Made by a program: the position numbers and the translations under genes. The notes under the pieces are model-generated. The model ran no database searches. It saw only the letters and a list, made by a program, of their open reading frames with translations, and had not been told where the DNA came from. Below, in pieces: positions 1-5,631 of a stretch of 5,631 nucleotides of DNA. The stretch comes from Gammaproteobacteria bacterium (GTDB lineage Bacteria > Pseudomonadota > Gammaproteobacteria > PS1 > Pseudothioglobaceae): contig DNJI01000115.1 in assembly GCA_003489145.1 (NCBI GenBank), forward strand, positions 595 to 6,225. Reading direction: 5' to 3'. Position 1 is the stretch's first letter; the number at the start of each line of letters is the position of its first letter.

Positions 1-281
1 TGTACATAGCCATAAGGAAATAAGGAGAATAACTTAGCTTTTGCTTCTTTTTTACTAATACCCAGATCCACACCTAATTGCTTAAAAATATGACGGACAT
101 CAGATGCAACACCATTTTCTTTATAGAAATCACGCATCAAATCAAGAACAATCCAATGCTCATCGTTAAGCTCTAGATTTTCCTTTGTTGCTAATTCAAT
201 TGCTACTTCTCGATTCCATTGGCTGGGTTCAATTAAATACCCTTCATTATCAAGTTCAATTATCACGCCATCAATTTCCAT
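1..281 (-). CDS. DsrC/TusE-family sulfur-carrier protein, divergent paralogue (C-terminus beyond window)
   Basis: Reading down from base 281 gives 93 codons with no stop; the gene runs off the left edge. The product starts MEIDGVIIELDNEGYLIEPS. It carries the family hallmarks: D-x-EGYL near residues 11-16, a W at 22, a LNDEHW segment at 38-43 followed by the helix LDLMRDFYKENG, V62-R63 in the VRHIFKQLG helix, and LFPYGYV at 87-93. DsrC/TusE proteins carry sulfur as persulfide on conserved C-terminal cysteines, in dissimilatory sulfur oxidation or in tRNA thiolation. Those cysteines lie outside the window, so activity cannot be judged. The stretch before LFP lacks the usual GNS-x-YLY motif and has SKKEAKAKLFS instead, and LFPYGYV replaces LFP-x-GPA, so this looks like a paralogue rather than canonical DsrC. 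The ATG overlaps the preceding stop (TAATG) and follows an AGAGG site (289-293). The family call is firm; the exact role is not. Confidence 0.85.
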   Translation of the reverse strand, partial: MEIDGVIIELDNEGYLIEPSQWNREVAIELATKENLELNDEHWIVLDLMRDFYKENGVASDVRHIFKQLGVDLGISKKEAKAKLFSLFPYGYV

Positions 282-673
282 TATTTACCCTCTAAATAGG
301 CTTCCATTAATGCCTGGATAATTTGCTCGCTATACTGATCTTTAGTAAAGTGTTTGTGCATAATCAACTCAACCTTAGGAACACATTCAGCTTTTTGATA
401 ACTCTCTCTTAGTAAGTCTAAGTTTAAGTTTCCATTATTAACACAGCCTACAACACAACCTTTTTCATTAGAAAAATTAATTTCTTGATCAAGCATTACT
501 TCAAGTTGGTATGAATAAGTGCCTATATCATTGGCGCGCGCAATAGAGGTATAAACCGAATTAAAGAAATCTTCGTGATGAATAATATGATCAATATCAA
601 TCACTGTTTTTAAATCATAGTGTTGACCCTGGTAATCAAATTCGATAGTGGCGGTAACTGTATTAGTAAACAT
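281..673 (-). CDS. Conserved-looking small protein of unknown function between cbbO and a dsrC-like gene
   Basis: This is a 130-residue soluble protein that I do not recognise. There is no signal peptide or membrane segment. The N-terminus (about 5-30) alternates hydrophobic and polar residues as in beta strands (TVTATIEFDY, then LKTVIDIDHII). An acidic/histidine patch follows (H29, H32, H33, E34, D35), and the last 30 residues look helical. Three cysteines occur, C73 and C77 as C-V-V-G-C and C97, plus H106 and H108. Metal or thiol chemistry is conceivable but not shown. Its ATG overlaps the cbbO stop by one base (TAATG), with no recognisable Shine-Dalgarno sequence, so translation probably depends on ribosomes finishing cbbO. 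Its own stop overlaps the dsrC-like start in the same way. The position suggests a part in RubisCO activation or sulfur relay; this is inference only. That it is a real gene is well supported by the two precise overlaps. Confidence 0.85.
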   Translation of the reverse strand: MFTNTVTATIEFDYQGQHYDLKTVIDIDHIIHHEDFFNSVYTSIARANDIGTYSYQLEVMLDQEINFSNEKGCVVGCVNNGNLNLDLLRESYQKAECVPKVELIMHKHFTKDQYSEQIIQALMEAYLEGK

Positions 674-2919
674 TATTTAGTCAATGATAAGAATAGCTGT
701 GGCAATTCTTTTGGTAAAGATTCAATACGATCAATAACAGAATAATTGTTACCAAAAATATCAGCAATGTATTCATCTGCTTTTTTATCCAAACTAATAC
801 AATACGGATACATGCCTTTCTGCTGAACCTCTTGCACTGCTTTATGTGCATCTTGAATCAACGCTTTGGGGTCGTGCATATCAATATCAGCTGGCTCACC
901 ATCCGTTAAGATTAGCATTAATTTTTTGTCGCTTTGCTGCATATCTAGATAATGCGCGCCATGACGAATAGCCGCACCCATGCGCGTTGAAAGTTCAGCT
1001 TTAAGGTCGGCTAGACGCGACTTCACTGCTTCATCCCAATGCTCACTATAGCCTTTAATGTGGTAATACATCACCTTCTGTCTAGTATCTGAATTAAATC
1101 CAGCAATAGCAAAATTATCGCCAAGCTGCTCTACCGCCCATGCTAAAAGTGATACCGCCTCTTGTGAAAGCTCCAGGATAGTTTGCCCTGTATCACCAAC
1201 CACTTCATTCAGAGACTGCGATAGATCAAGCAACAATAAAACCGATACACTGCGAGAATCATGTTCAAAATCAACATTAATTCGTGTGTCTGGCTGAGTG
1301 CCGTTTTTAATATCAATTACACTTCTAAGTGCAATATCCAAATCTAGCTCTGCACCCTCTTCTTGATACCTTATGCGTTTTTTATTTTGCGGCTTAAGTA
1401 AATCCAACACTTTTTTAAGCTGTTTAACTAACGCTGAATGTTTTTCTAAAATTCGATCAATTTTAGAGGCATCTGTATGTGTATGAAGCCTCTCATAAAC
1501 CGCCGCCCAATCAGGCTTGTAAGACTTGTGCGCATAATCCCATTCATCATAATAATGAGGTGGTATGACTTCAACCTGGTCTTCGTCTTCGTCTTCAGAT
1601 TTTTTTTGACGCTCAAAAATATTGTCTTCTTCGTCAAATTCTTCAATAAACAACCATATTGAACGATTGTCATCACGGTAAGTCACTTCAGTATTTTTAA
1701 AGTAAATTTTTCCTAATGCATCAGATGCACTTCTAGTTTTAATTAAATAACCCAATCCAAGACTCAAACTGTCTGATGATGTTGACACACCCTTAGCCAT
1801 TAAAACCTTAAACTTCTCAACATATTCTAAAATAATCGGATTTTTGTATGGGTGGTTGTCATCAATCAGTGCACGCGTCAACATTATAGCTCGATGGCGC
1901 AAACAAGATTGCTGTGTATCATCGCAATCAAATTCATCAACTATCGGTATTAAACTTAACCACAAACGTTTTAAACCGGGATACTCCTGTATAGCTAAAT
2001 ATTCAACACGTGCATCCTCAAATACTTCGGTAAAGAATCGCTGTTGTGGTGACACATTGTCAGCTACAATCTTAGTGGTAAATTGATGATGTGCGATCAA
2101 ATGCGCCACCAAAGCCATATAGCGTCGGCAAGCATTAACACCATTTAATTCTTCATAAATATCAGGTAAACGAATAACATCGTCTTCTAAATAAGGGTGA
2201 AAATGTTCTAATTTTTCAAAGTCTGGTGAATACGGGGCGTACATAAAATCCGTCTTCCATAGTGCGCGTTGAAACAAGTTGATTGGACGCTCAATATCAG
2301 AAAACAATAAACCTTTTCGTTGGCGCTGAAACACTGCTTTTGAATCAGCCGTAGAAAGTGAAAAATATTCTTCTTGACGTTCTGGATGATCTCGAAAATA
2401 TCTAAGACCGTAATTAATCCACTCATAAATACCATTAAATTCTAATTGCTCTAACAATAAGCGCATATTACCAAGCATCGCCTTTAATGAGGGCGATGCA
2501 TGCGTATCATGAATACCATGAATTGAAAAAGTTGTTTCAGATAAATGGTATTCAATCAAATCCAGGTACTCATCTAGTTGATCTTTATTGATATGCTCAA
2601 CAACAATAATAAAACTATCTAAAAAACCTTCAACTGCTGGCTTATTAGGGGTTCTACAAATCTTATTATAGGCGAAATCAACAATTTTCTTAATACTGCC
2701 ATCGCCAAAATACTCCCCCGCCCAAGGCATTGTCTTAAGGAAGGCGATCGAAAGTTTGTCGCCCTGTCCAATCTTAGACAAGAACTCTGCACCTTTATAA
2801 TATTCACTCAGACTTTTCTCAGAGAGTTTTTCAGTTGCTTGCTCAATATTTAAAGAAAAAACCTCTTGAACTGATTCAAATGAACAATCTAGGGGCTGGT
2901 ATAGGATTTCCTTAGTCAC
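673..2919 (-). CDS. cbbO: CbbO, VWA-domain adaptor subunit of RubisCO activase
   Basis: This 748-residue protein has the length and layout of CbbO, the partner of CbbQ. In studied CbbQO systems one CbbO sits on a CbbQ hexamer and its VWA domain docks onto inhibited RubisCO. The N-terminal two thirds is helical and includes H273-x3-H277 and FEDARVE (300-306), also seen in the related NorD/CobT proteins. A strongly acidic linker (about 427-448, SEDEDED at 441-447) precedes a basic segment. The C-terminal VWA domain starts near 555 and has a complete MIDAS metal site: D565-L-S567-Q-S569, T645 and D673 in LTDGEP. The start is GTG at 2919, 15 nt after the cbbQ stop and in the same frame, with no good Shine-Dalgarno site, so coupling to cbbQ is likely. 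NorD is the main alternative; adjacency to cbbM and cbbQ favours CbbO. Confidence 0.93.
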   Translation of the reverse strand: MTKEILYQPLDCSFESVQEVFSLNIEQATEKLSEKSLSEYYKGAEFLSKIGQGDKLSIAFLKTMPWAGEYFGDGSIKKIVDFAYNKICRTPNKPAVEGFLDSFIIVVEHINKDQLDEYLDLIEYHLSETTFSIHGIHDTHASPSLKAMLGNMRLLLEQLEFNGIYEWINYGLRYFRDHPERQEEYFSLSTADSKAVFQRQRKGLLFSDIERPINLFQRALWKTDFMYAPYSPDFEKLEHFHPYLEDDVIRLPDIYEELNGVNACRRYMALVAHLIAHHQFTTKIVADNVSPQQRFFTEVFEDARVEYLAIQEYPGLKRLWLSLIPIVDEFDCDDTQQSCLRHRAIMLTRALIDDNHPYKNPIILEYVEKFKVLMAKGVSTSSDSLSLGLGYLIKTRSASDALGKIYFKNTEVTYRDDNRSIWLFIEEFDEEDNIFERQKKSEDEDEDQVEVIPPHYYDEWDYAHKSYKPDWAAVYERLHTHTDASKIDRILEKHSALVKQLKKVLDLLKPQNKKRIRYQEEGAELDLDIALRSVIDIKNGTQPDTRINVDFEHDSRSVSVLLLLDLSQSLNEVVGDTGQTILELSQEAVSLLAWAVEQLGDNFAIAGFNSDTRQKVMYYHIKGYSEHWDEAVKSRLADLKAELSTRMGAAIRHGAHYLDMQQSDKKLMLILTDGEPADIDMHDPKALIQDAHKAVQEVQQKGMYPYCISLDKKADEYIADIFGNNYSVIDRIESLPKELPQLFLSLTK

Positions 2920-2934
2920 GTTATTAACTGATCT

Positions 2935-3744
2935 CTAACCAAAGATAGCGTCAATTGCACCACCCATGGTTGTGCGAACCTCTACATCATCAGTAATTGG
3001 GCAAACAAGCGCCATATGGCACGCATCTTTAACTTCAACGCCTGAAGCGATGAGTGTTCCCGCATAATTAAGCAAACGTGTTGATGCGCCCTCATCAAGG
3101 CCGTGACCAACCAAATTACGCGTTGTTTGTGCAAGCTTCACCAGCTTAGCCGCCGTATCAGCATCCACACCTGACTCTGTGGTAACAATTGAAGCTTCAA
3201 GCTCAGCTGAAGCATAATCAAAATCCATGCCAGTAAAGCGCTGCTTGGTTGACTGCTTAAGGTCTTTCATGAGTGACTGGTAACCAGGATTGTACGAGAT
3301 CACCAATTGGAAATCAGGGTGCGCTTTAACTAGCTCACCTTTTTTGTCTAACATTAACTCACGACGGTGATCTGTTAACGAGTGAATAACCACCATAGTG
3401 TCTTGACGTGCCTCTACAATCTCATCAAGATAACAAATAGCACCATGACGTGCTGCTAGTGTTAACGGACCATCTACCCAGCGAGTGCCATTTGCATCAA
3501 GTAAGTATCGGCCGATTAAGTCAGATGCAGTAATATCCTCATTACAAGAAACAGTAATAATAGGTTTTCCTAGTTTGTATGCCATGTGCTCAATAAAGCG
3601 AGACTTACCACAACCTGTTGGGCCTTTAACCATCACTGGTAGGCGTGCATTGTATGCTGCAGTGTAAAGTTCTGCCTCGTTTGATTGTGCTTCGTAAAAT
3701 GGCTCTAATTTAATTTTAAATTGATTGATATCGAAATCTGACAT
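2935..3744 (-). CDS. cbbQ: CbbQ, MoxR-type AAA+ ATPase of RubisCO activase
   Basis: This 269-residue cytoplasmic AAA+ ATPase is close to the usual CbbQ length. Motifs run in order: Walker A GPTGCGKS (41-48), Walker B ICYLDE (103-108, D107/E108), sensor 1 asparagine in ISYNPGY (N152), an arginine-finger candidate R169 in STKQRF, and sensor 2 in GASTRLL (R223). CbbQ hexamers use ATP hydrolysis to remodel RubisCO blocked by tightly bound sugar phosphates, with CbbO as adaptor. The ATG at 3744 has a good AGGA site (3752-3755, 7-nt spacing). It lies downstream of cbbM across a terminator and a long inverted repeat, and directly upstream of cbbO. NorQ and other MoxR ATPases share these motifs; the neighbouring cbbM and cbbO settle the name. 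Nothing is missing or truncated. Confidence 0.96.
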   Translation of the reverse strand: MSDFDINQFKIKLEPFYEAQSNEAELYTAAYNARLPVMVKGPTGCGKSRFIEHMAYKLGKPIITVSCNEDITASDLIGRYLLDANGTRWVDGPLTLAARHGAICYLDEIVEARQDTMVVIHSLTDHRRELMLDKKGELVKAHPDFQLVISYNPGYQSLMKDLKQSTKQRFTGMDFDYASAELEASIVTTESGVDADTAAKLVKLAQTTRNLVGHGLDEGASTRLLNYAGTLIASGVEVKDACHMALVCPITDDVEVRTTMGGAIDAIFG

Positions 3745-3750
3745 AGTTCT

Positions 3751-3756
3751 ATCCTT
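3751..3756 (-). promoter_or_regulatory. Ribosome-binding site of cbbQ, with a second SD-like site upstream
   Basis: AAGGAT lies 6 nt before the cbbQ ATG, with core AGGA at 7-nt spacing. A stronger-looking AAGGAG occurs 21 bases further upstream at 3772-3777 but has no ATG, GTG or TTG at proper spacing. Both sit in a repeated TTAAGGA context. The proximal site fixes the start; the distal one has no visible role and could be a ribosome standby site or chance. Confidence 0.7.
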
Positions 3757-3799
3757 AATTAATGTTGTCCACTCCTTAATGTAGTGGCTTGTATGGCTT

Positions 3800-3849
3800 G
3801 AAACACTTACATAAGCAAAAGGCGTTATTCTTGCTTATGTAAGTGTTTC
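3800..3849. repeat. Perfect 19-bp inverted repeat with a 12-nt loop in the cbbM-cbbQ spacer
   Basis: The left arm GAAACACTTACATAAGCAA (3800-3818) is the exact reverse complement of 3831-3849, around a 12-nt centre (3819-3830). Arm starts are 31 bp apart, about three helical turns. In cbbM-direction RNA it would form a very stable hairpin starting 4 nt after the U-run of the cbbM terminator. It has no U-tract of its own, so it is not a second standard terminator. It could be a 5' stabiliser or processing signal for the cbbQO transcript, a protein operator, or a small dispersed palindromic repeat. No other copy of the arm was noticed in this window. Confidence 0.9.
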
Positions 3850-3853
3850 TTAG

Positions 3854-3887
3854 AAAAAAAAGCCCCTGCATGTAGCAGAGGCTTTTT
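3854..3887 (-). terminator. Rho-independent terminator of cbbM
   Basis: Read on the minus strand, GCCTCTGC (3882-3875) pairs with GCAGGGGC (3869-3862) across a 5-nt loop, including one U-G pair. Five flanking A-U pairs extend the stem, and eight U residues follow (3861-3854). It begins 20 nt after the cbbM stop. In the opposite direction the stem would hold a C-A mismatch and a shorter T-run, so it is built for cbbM transcripts. It should lower expression of cbbQO relative to cbbM unless read-through or a local promoter intervenes. Confidence 0.93.
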
Positions 3888-3907
3888 ATAACTAAGAGTT
3901 ACAAGGT

Positions 3908-5290
3908 TTACTTGTGAACACCTAGCTTGTCTCTCCAACCAGGGTATAGAGAATCTGCATCACCAGGGAACGACTCGAATGCACGAGCAAATTCATTGTG
4001 ATCTTTAGCAAATTCAATTGGGTCAGCCTTAGCCATCCAGCAATCATATGCTTGACGTAGTGACTTAGCGCCTGCTGCAGGAGAATCAATATGACCGTAA
4101 GAACCACCACCAGAAGTGTTGATTACGTTACCGTGACCTAGGTTCTCAAAGAAGCCTGGAAGACGTAGAGCGTTCATACCACCAGAAATAATTGGTGTAG
4201 TCGGCTTCATGCCGAACCACTCTTGGTGATAAACTGGACCATCAGCGCTATCACGCTCAATCATGTATGCAATGTTTCTATCATCTGCACCACCTTCCAT
4301 CTTACCGTAACCCATTGTACCCACATGGATACCAGACGCACCCATAAGGCGAGAAAGCTTAGCAAGAACGAATGCAGTGTAACCACGAACTGAAGAAGGA
4401 GACGTAATCGCACCGTGACCAGCTCTATGGTAATGTAAATATTGTTCAGGGTAGTTACGACGTGCTGTAGTAACCATACCACAACCACCAACATAGCCGT
4501 CAACCAAGAATGCAACATGGTGAGCGTTCTCACCAAATGCTTCTAAGATGTAGTCAGCACGAGCACACATTTCATGGTGATCGTCAGCAGTAATGTTTGC
4601 AGAGAAGATCTTAGCTTCGCCAGTCTCATCTTGTGCACGCTTCATAGAATCTGAAACCAAAGGAGTTACATCCTTCATACGAGCATAAACTTGGTTACCT
4701 TGAGGCTCATCGTTTTTGATGAAGTCGCCACCTAACCAGAATTGGTATGCTGCTTCAGCGAAAGGCTTAGGACGTAAACCTAACTTAGGCTTAATAATCG
4801 TACCAGCGATGTAACCACCATCGTTACGATCACGACCTAATAGGTTCCATAAATCTGTAATATCAACAGAAGGACCGTCAAAAATATCCAACATTTGCTT
4901 AGGAACATGGAAGTCAATCATTTGTGCACACTGTACATCGCCCATACCTTGGTTATTACCAATAGCCAATGTAAGGAAAGAAACAACCATTGCACGACCG
5001 TCAATTAAGTTACGGTCAAACAAGCCACATGGGTAAGCGATTTTCATGATGCCTTTAGCTTCATCAATTTCGTATACCATTGCATCTAGATCTTTAGTAA
5101 AATCATCTGTAGTTGATACTTCTACGTTTGTACCAGTAGACGACTCTGCAGCAAAGTGAGCAGCAGTTTCTAAGTAACCAAAGAAACCTGGCATTGGTGT
5201 CATTGTGTAGGCAACAAGTATATGGCCGCCTTCAGCTAATAGCGTATCTTCGTCTAATGACAAATCAGCATATCTATTCGATTGATCCAT
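3908..5290 (-). CDS. cbbM: Ribulose-1,5-bisphosphate carboxylase/oxygenase, form II (CbbM)
   Basis: This complete 460-residue form II RubisCO catalyses CO2 fixation on ribulose-1,5-bisphosphate in the Calvin cycle, with no small subunit. Residues match the well-studied Rhodospirillum rubrum enzyme with numbering offset by one: catalytic K167 in GTIIKPKLG, carbamylated K192 with metal ligands D194 and E195 in GGDFIKNDEP, H288/R289 in HYHRAGHG, H322, loop-6 K330 in GTMGYGKMEGG, S369 in ISGG, and the phosphate-binding NTSGGG (391-396). The ATG is preceded by AGGAG (5297-5301) at 6-nt spacing. The gene has its own promoter and terminator and diverges from a LysR-type regulator. Coding looks intact throughout, and codon choice appears more uniform than in cbbO, as expected for an abundant protein. 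Form II enzymes usually suit low-oxygen, high-CO2 settings. Confidence 0.99.
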   Translation of the reverse strand: MDQSNRYADLSLDEDTLLAEGGHILVAYTMTPMPGFFGYLETAAHFAAESSTGTNVEVSTTDDFTKDLDAMVYEIDEAKGIMKIAYPCGLFDRNLIDGRAMVVSFLTLAIGNNQGMGDVQCAQMIDFHVPKQMLDIFDGPSVDITDLWNLLGRDRNDGGYIAGTIIKPKLGLRPKPFAEAAYQFWLGGDFIKNDEPQGNQVYARMKDVTPLVSDSMKRAQDETGEAKIFSANITADDHHEMCARADYILEAFGENAHHVAFLVDGYVGGCGMVTTARRNYPEQYLHYHRAGHGAITSPSSVRGYTAFVLAKLSRLMGASGIHVGTMGYGKMEGGADDRNIAYMIERDSADGPVYHQEWFGMKPTTPIISGGMNALRLPGFFENLGHGNVINTSGGGSYGHIDSPAAGAKSLRQAYDCWMAKADPIEFAKDHNEFARAFESFPGDADSLYPGWRDKLGVHK

Positions 5291-5295
5291 TGTGG

Positions 5296-5301
5296 ACTCC
5301 T
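5296..5301 (-). promoter_or_regulatory. Strong ribosome-binding site of cbbM
   Basis: AGGAGT on the minus strand ends 5 nt before the ATG, with the AGGAG core at 6-nt spacing. It is the best Shine-Dalgarno match in the window and confirms the cbbM start at 5290. Confidence 0.85.
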
Positions 5302-5319
5302 ATCTATTAAAAAAGGTCA

Positions 5320-5348
5320 ATCATACAATAACACTCAAATAATGTAAA
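5320..5348 (-). promoter_or_regulatory. Sigma-70-type promoter of cbbM
   Basis: On the minus strand, TTTACA (5348-5343) and TATGAT (5325-5320) are separated by exactly 17 bp, each one base from the sigma-70 consensus (TTGACA, TATAAT). Transcription should begin near 5313, giving a leader of about 22 nt before the cbbM ATG that contains the ribosome-binding site. The start point is predicted from spacing only. Confidence 0.75.
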
Positions 5349-5355
5349 ATAATAT

Positions 5356-5381
5356 TTATTTAGTAAATAATAAGATTTACT
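5356..5381. promoter_or_regulatory. Probable CbbR operator: overlapping palindromes upstream of the cbbM -35
   Basis: TTATTTAGTAAATAA (5356-5370) is a perfect 7-bp palindrome around one base and contains the T-N11-A pattern typical of LysR-type sites. It overlaps a second inverted repeat, AGTAAAT (5362-5368) and ATTTACT (5375-5381), separated by 6 bp. Relative to the predicted cbbM start near 5313, these lie at about -43 to -68, where LysR activators normally bind. The site also sits just before the cbbR ATG, which would suit autoregulation. AT-richness raises the chance of fortuitous palindromes. Confidence 0.55.
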
Positions 5382-5382
5382 T

Positions 5383-5631
5383 ATGATTAATTACACCCTA
5401 AAACAGCTGTATAGCTTCGAGGCTGTTGTACGACATAAAAGCTTTACCAAGGCTAGTAAGGAATTAAACATTACTCAGCCTGCAGTGTATATGCAGATTC
5501 AACAACTGAATAAAAATATTGGTTCAGATTTGCTTAATATTAAAGGCAAAACCGTCTCGCCAACCTTTATAGGAAAAAAACTCTATCAAACCTGCTTAGA
5601 AGTAATTGCAAAACTTGAACAAACTCGATCA
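5383..5631 (+). CDS. cbbR: LysR-type transcriptional regulator, probably CbbR (C-terminal part beyond window)
   Basis: Eighty-three codons are visible, with no stop before the right edge. They encode the N-terminal winged helix-turn-helix of a LysR-type regulator: the start MINYTLKQLYSFEAV, then the HTH at about 18-37 (KSFTKASKELNITQPAVYMQ), QIQQL, and the wing region around LLNIKGKTVSPTFIGKKLY. The effector-binding domain is outside the window. Divergent placement next to cbbM is the classic arrangement for CbbR, which activates Calvin-cycle genes in response to metabolites. The symbol rests on position plus family. The ATG at 5383 is the first possible start, because an in-frame TAA occurs 12 bases upstream (5371-5373). 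No clear Shine-Dalgarno site precedes it, suggesting modest translation. Confidence 0.88.
   Translation, partial: MINYTLKQLYSFEAVVRHKSFTKASKELNITQPAVYMQIQQLNKNIGSDLLNIKGKTVSPTFIGKKLYQTCLEVIAKLEQTRS

Noticed and set aside
1477..1662. Plus-strand open frame of 61 codons
   Set aside because: It lies wholly antisense to cbbO across its acidic linker. The product is a run of hydrophobic and Phe/Val residues mirroring Glu/Asp/Lys codons, with no gene-like context.
1844..2086. Plus-strand open frame of 80 codons
   Set aside because: It is antisense to a well-conserved part of cbbO, with no recognisable domain and no supporting ribosome-binding site seen.
2475..2499. 8-bp inverted repeat (GCATCGCC / GGCGATGC) inside cbbO
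   Set aside because: A perfect 8-bp match with a short loop is expected about once by chance in a window this size. It lies within coding sequence with no U-tract.
3485..3667. Plus-strand open frame of 60 codons
   Set aside because: It is antisense to the Walker A region of cbbQ; the open frame is a by-product of cbbQ codon use.
673..3744. Reading the MoxR ATPase plus VWA pair as a NorQ/NorD system or a defence-type ATPase-VWA module
   Set aside because: The families share motifs, but direct adjacency to cbbM and cbbR and the protein lengths fit CbbQ/CbbO. No nitric-oxide reductase or defence gene is present.
3745..3799. Possible separate promoter for cbbQ in the leader and inverted repeat
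   Set aside because: TTGCTT (3832-3827 side of the repeat) with 17-bp spacing leads only to a poor -10, and other pairs are no better. No promoter can be supported from the sequence.
4261..4536. Minus-strand 91-codon frame inside cbbM
   Set aside because: It is an out-of-frame shadow of cbbM. The Leu/Val-rich product reflects shifted reading of conserved RubisCO codons.

Overview
The window is an AT-rich bacterial chromosomal segment built around a form II RubisCO locus. The order is cbbR (LysR-type) diverging from cbbM, followed by cbbQ, cbbO, a small uncharacterised gene and a DsrC/TusE-family sulfur-carrier gene. Form II RubisCO with its CbbQ/CbbO activase, a DsrC-family protein and the low GC together suggest a chemolithoautotrophic, sulfur-oxidising gammaproteobacterium. 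The SUP05/Thioglobus group and its bivalve-symbiont relatives fit best. That assignment is inferred from gene content and protein character, not from a database match.

Layout, right to left for the minus-strand genes. cbbR begins at 5383 on the plus strand and leaves the window at 5631. The 92-bp divergent spacer holds a near-consensus promoter for cbbM and overlapping palindromes of LysR type. cbbM (5290-3908) is intact, with a strong ribosome-binding site and all the active-site residues checked. It is followed by a clear rho-independent terminator and then, 4 nt further on, by a perfect 19-bp inverted repeat. cbbQ (3744-2935), cbbO (2919-673), a 130-codon gene (673-281) and the dsrC-like gene (281 to beyond base 1) form a tight cluster. 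cbbQ and cbbO are 15 nt apart, and both later junctions are 1-nt TAATG stop/start overlaps.

How the genes work together. CbbM fixes CO2. CbbQ (AAA+ motor) and CbbO (VWA adaptor) form the activase that clears inhibitory sugar phosphates from RubisCO. CbbR probably senses metabolic state and switches cbbM on. The terminator between cbbM and cbbQ would let the abundant enzyme be made in large excess over its activase. The unusual part is the tail of the operon: a protein of unknown function and a divergent DsrC-like protein are apparently translationally coupled to the activase subunit. This is a physical link between carbon fixation and sulfur relay. Every base lies in a gene or in a short spacer (longest 163 bp). 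I saw no tRNA, rRNA, CRISPR array, insertion sequence or broken gene.
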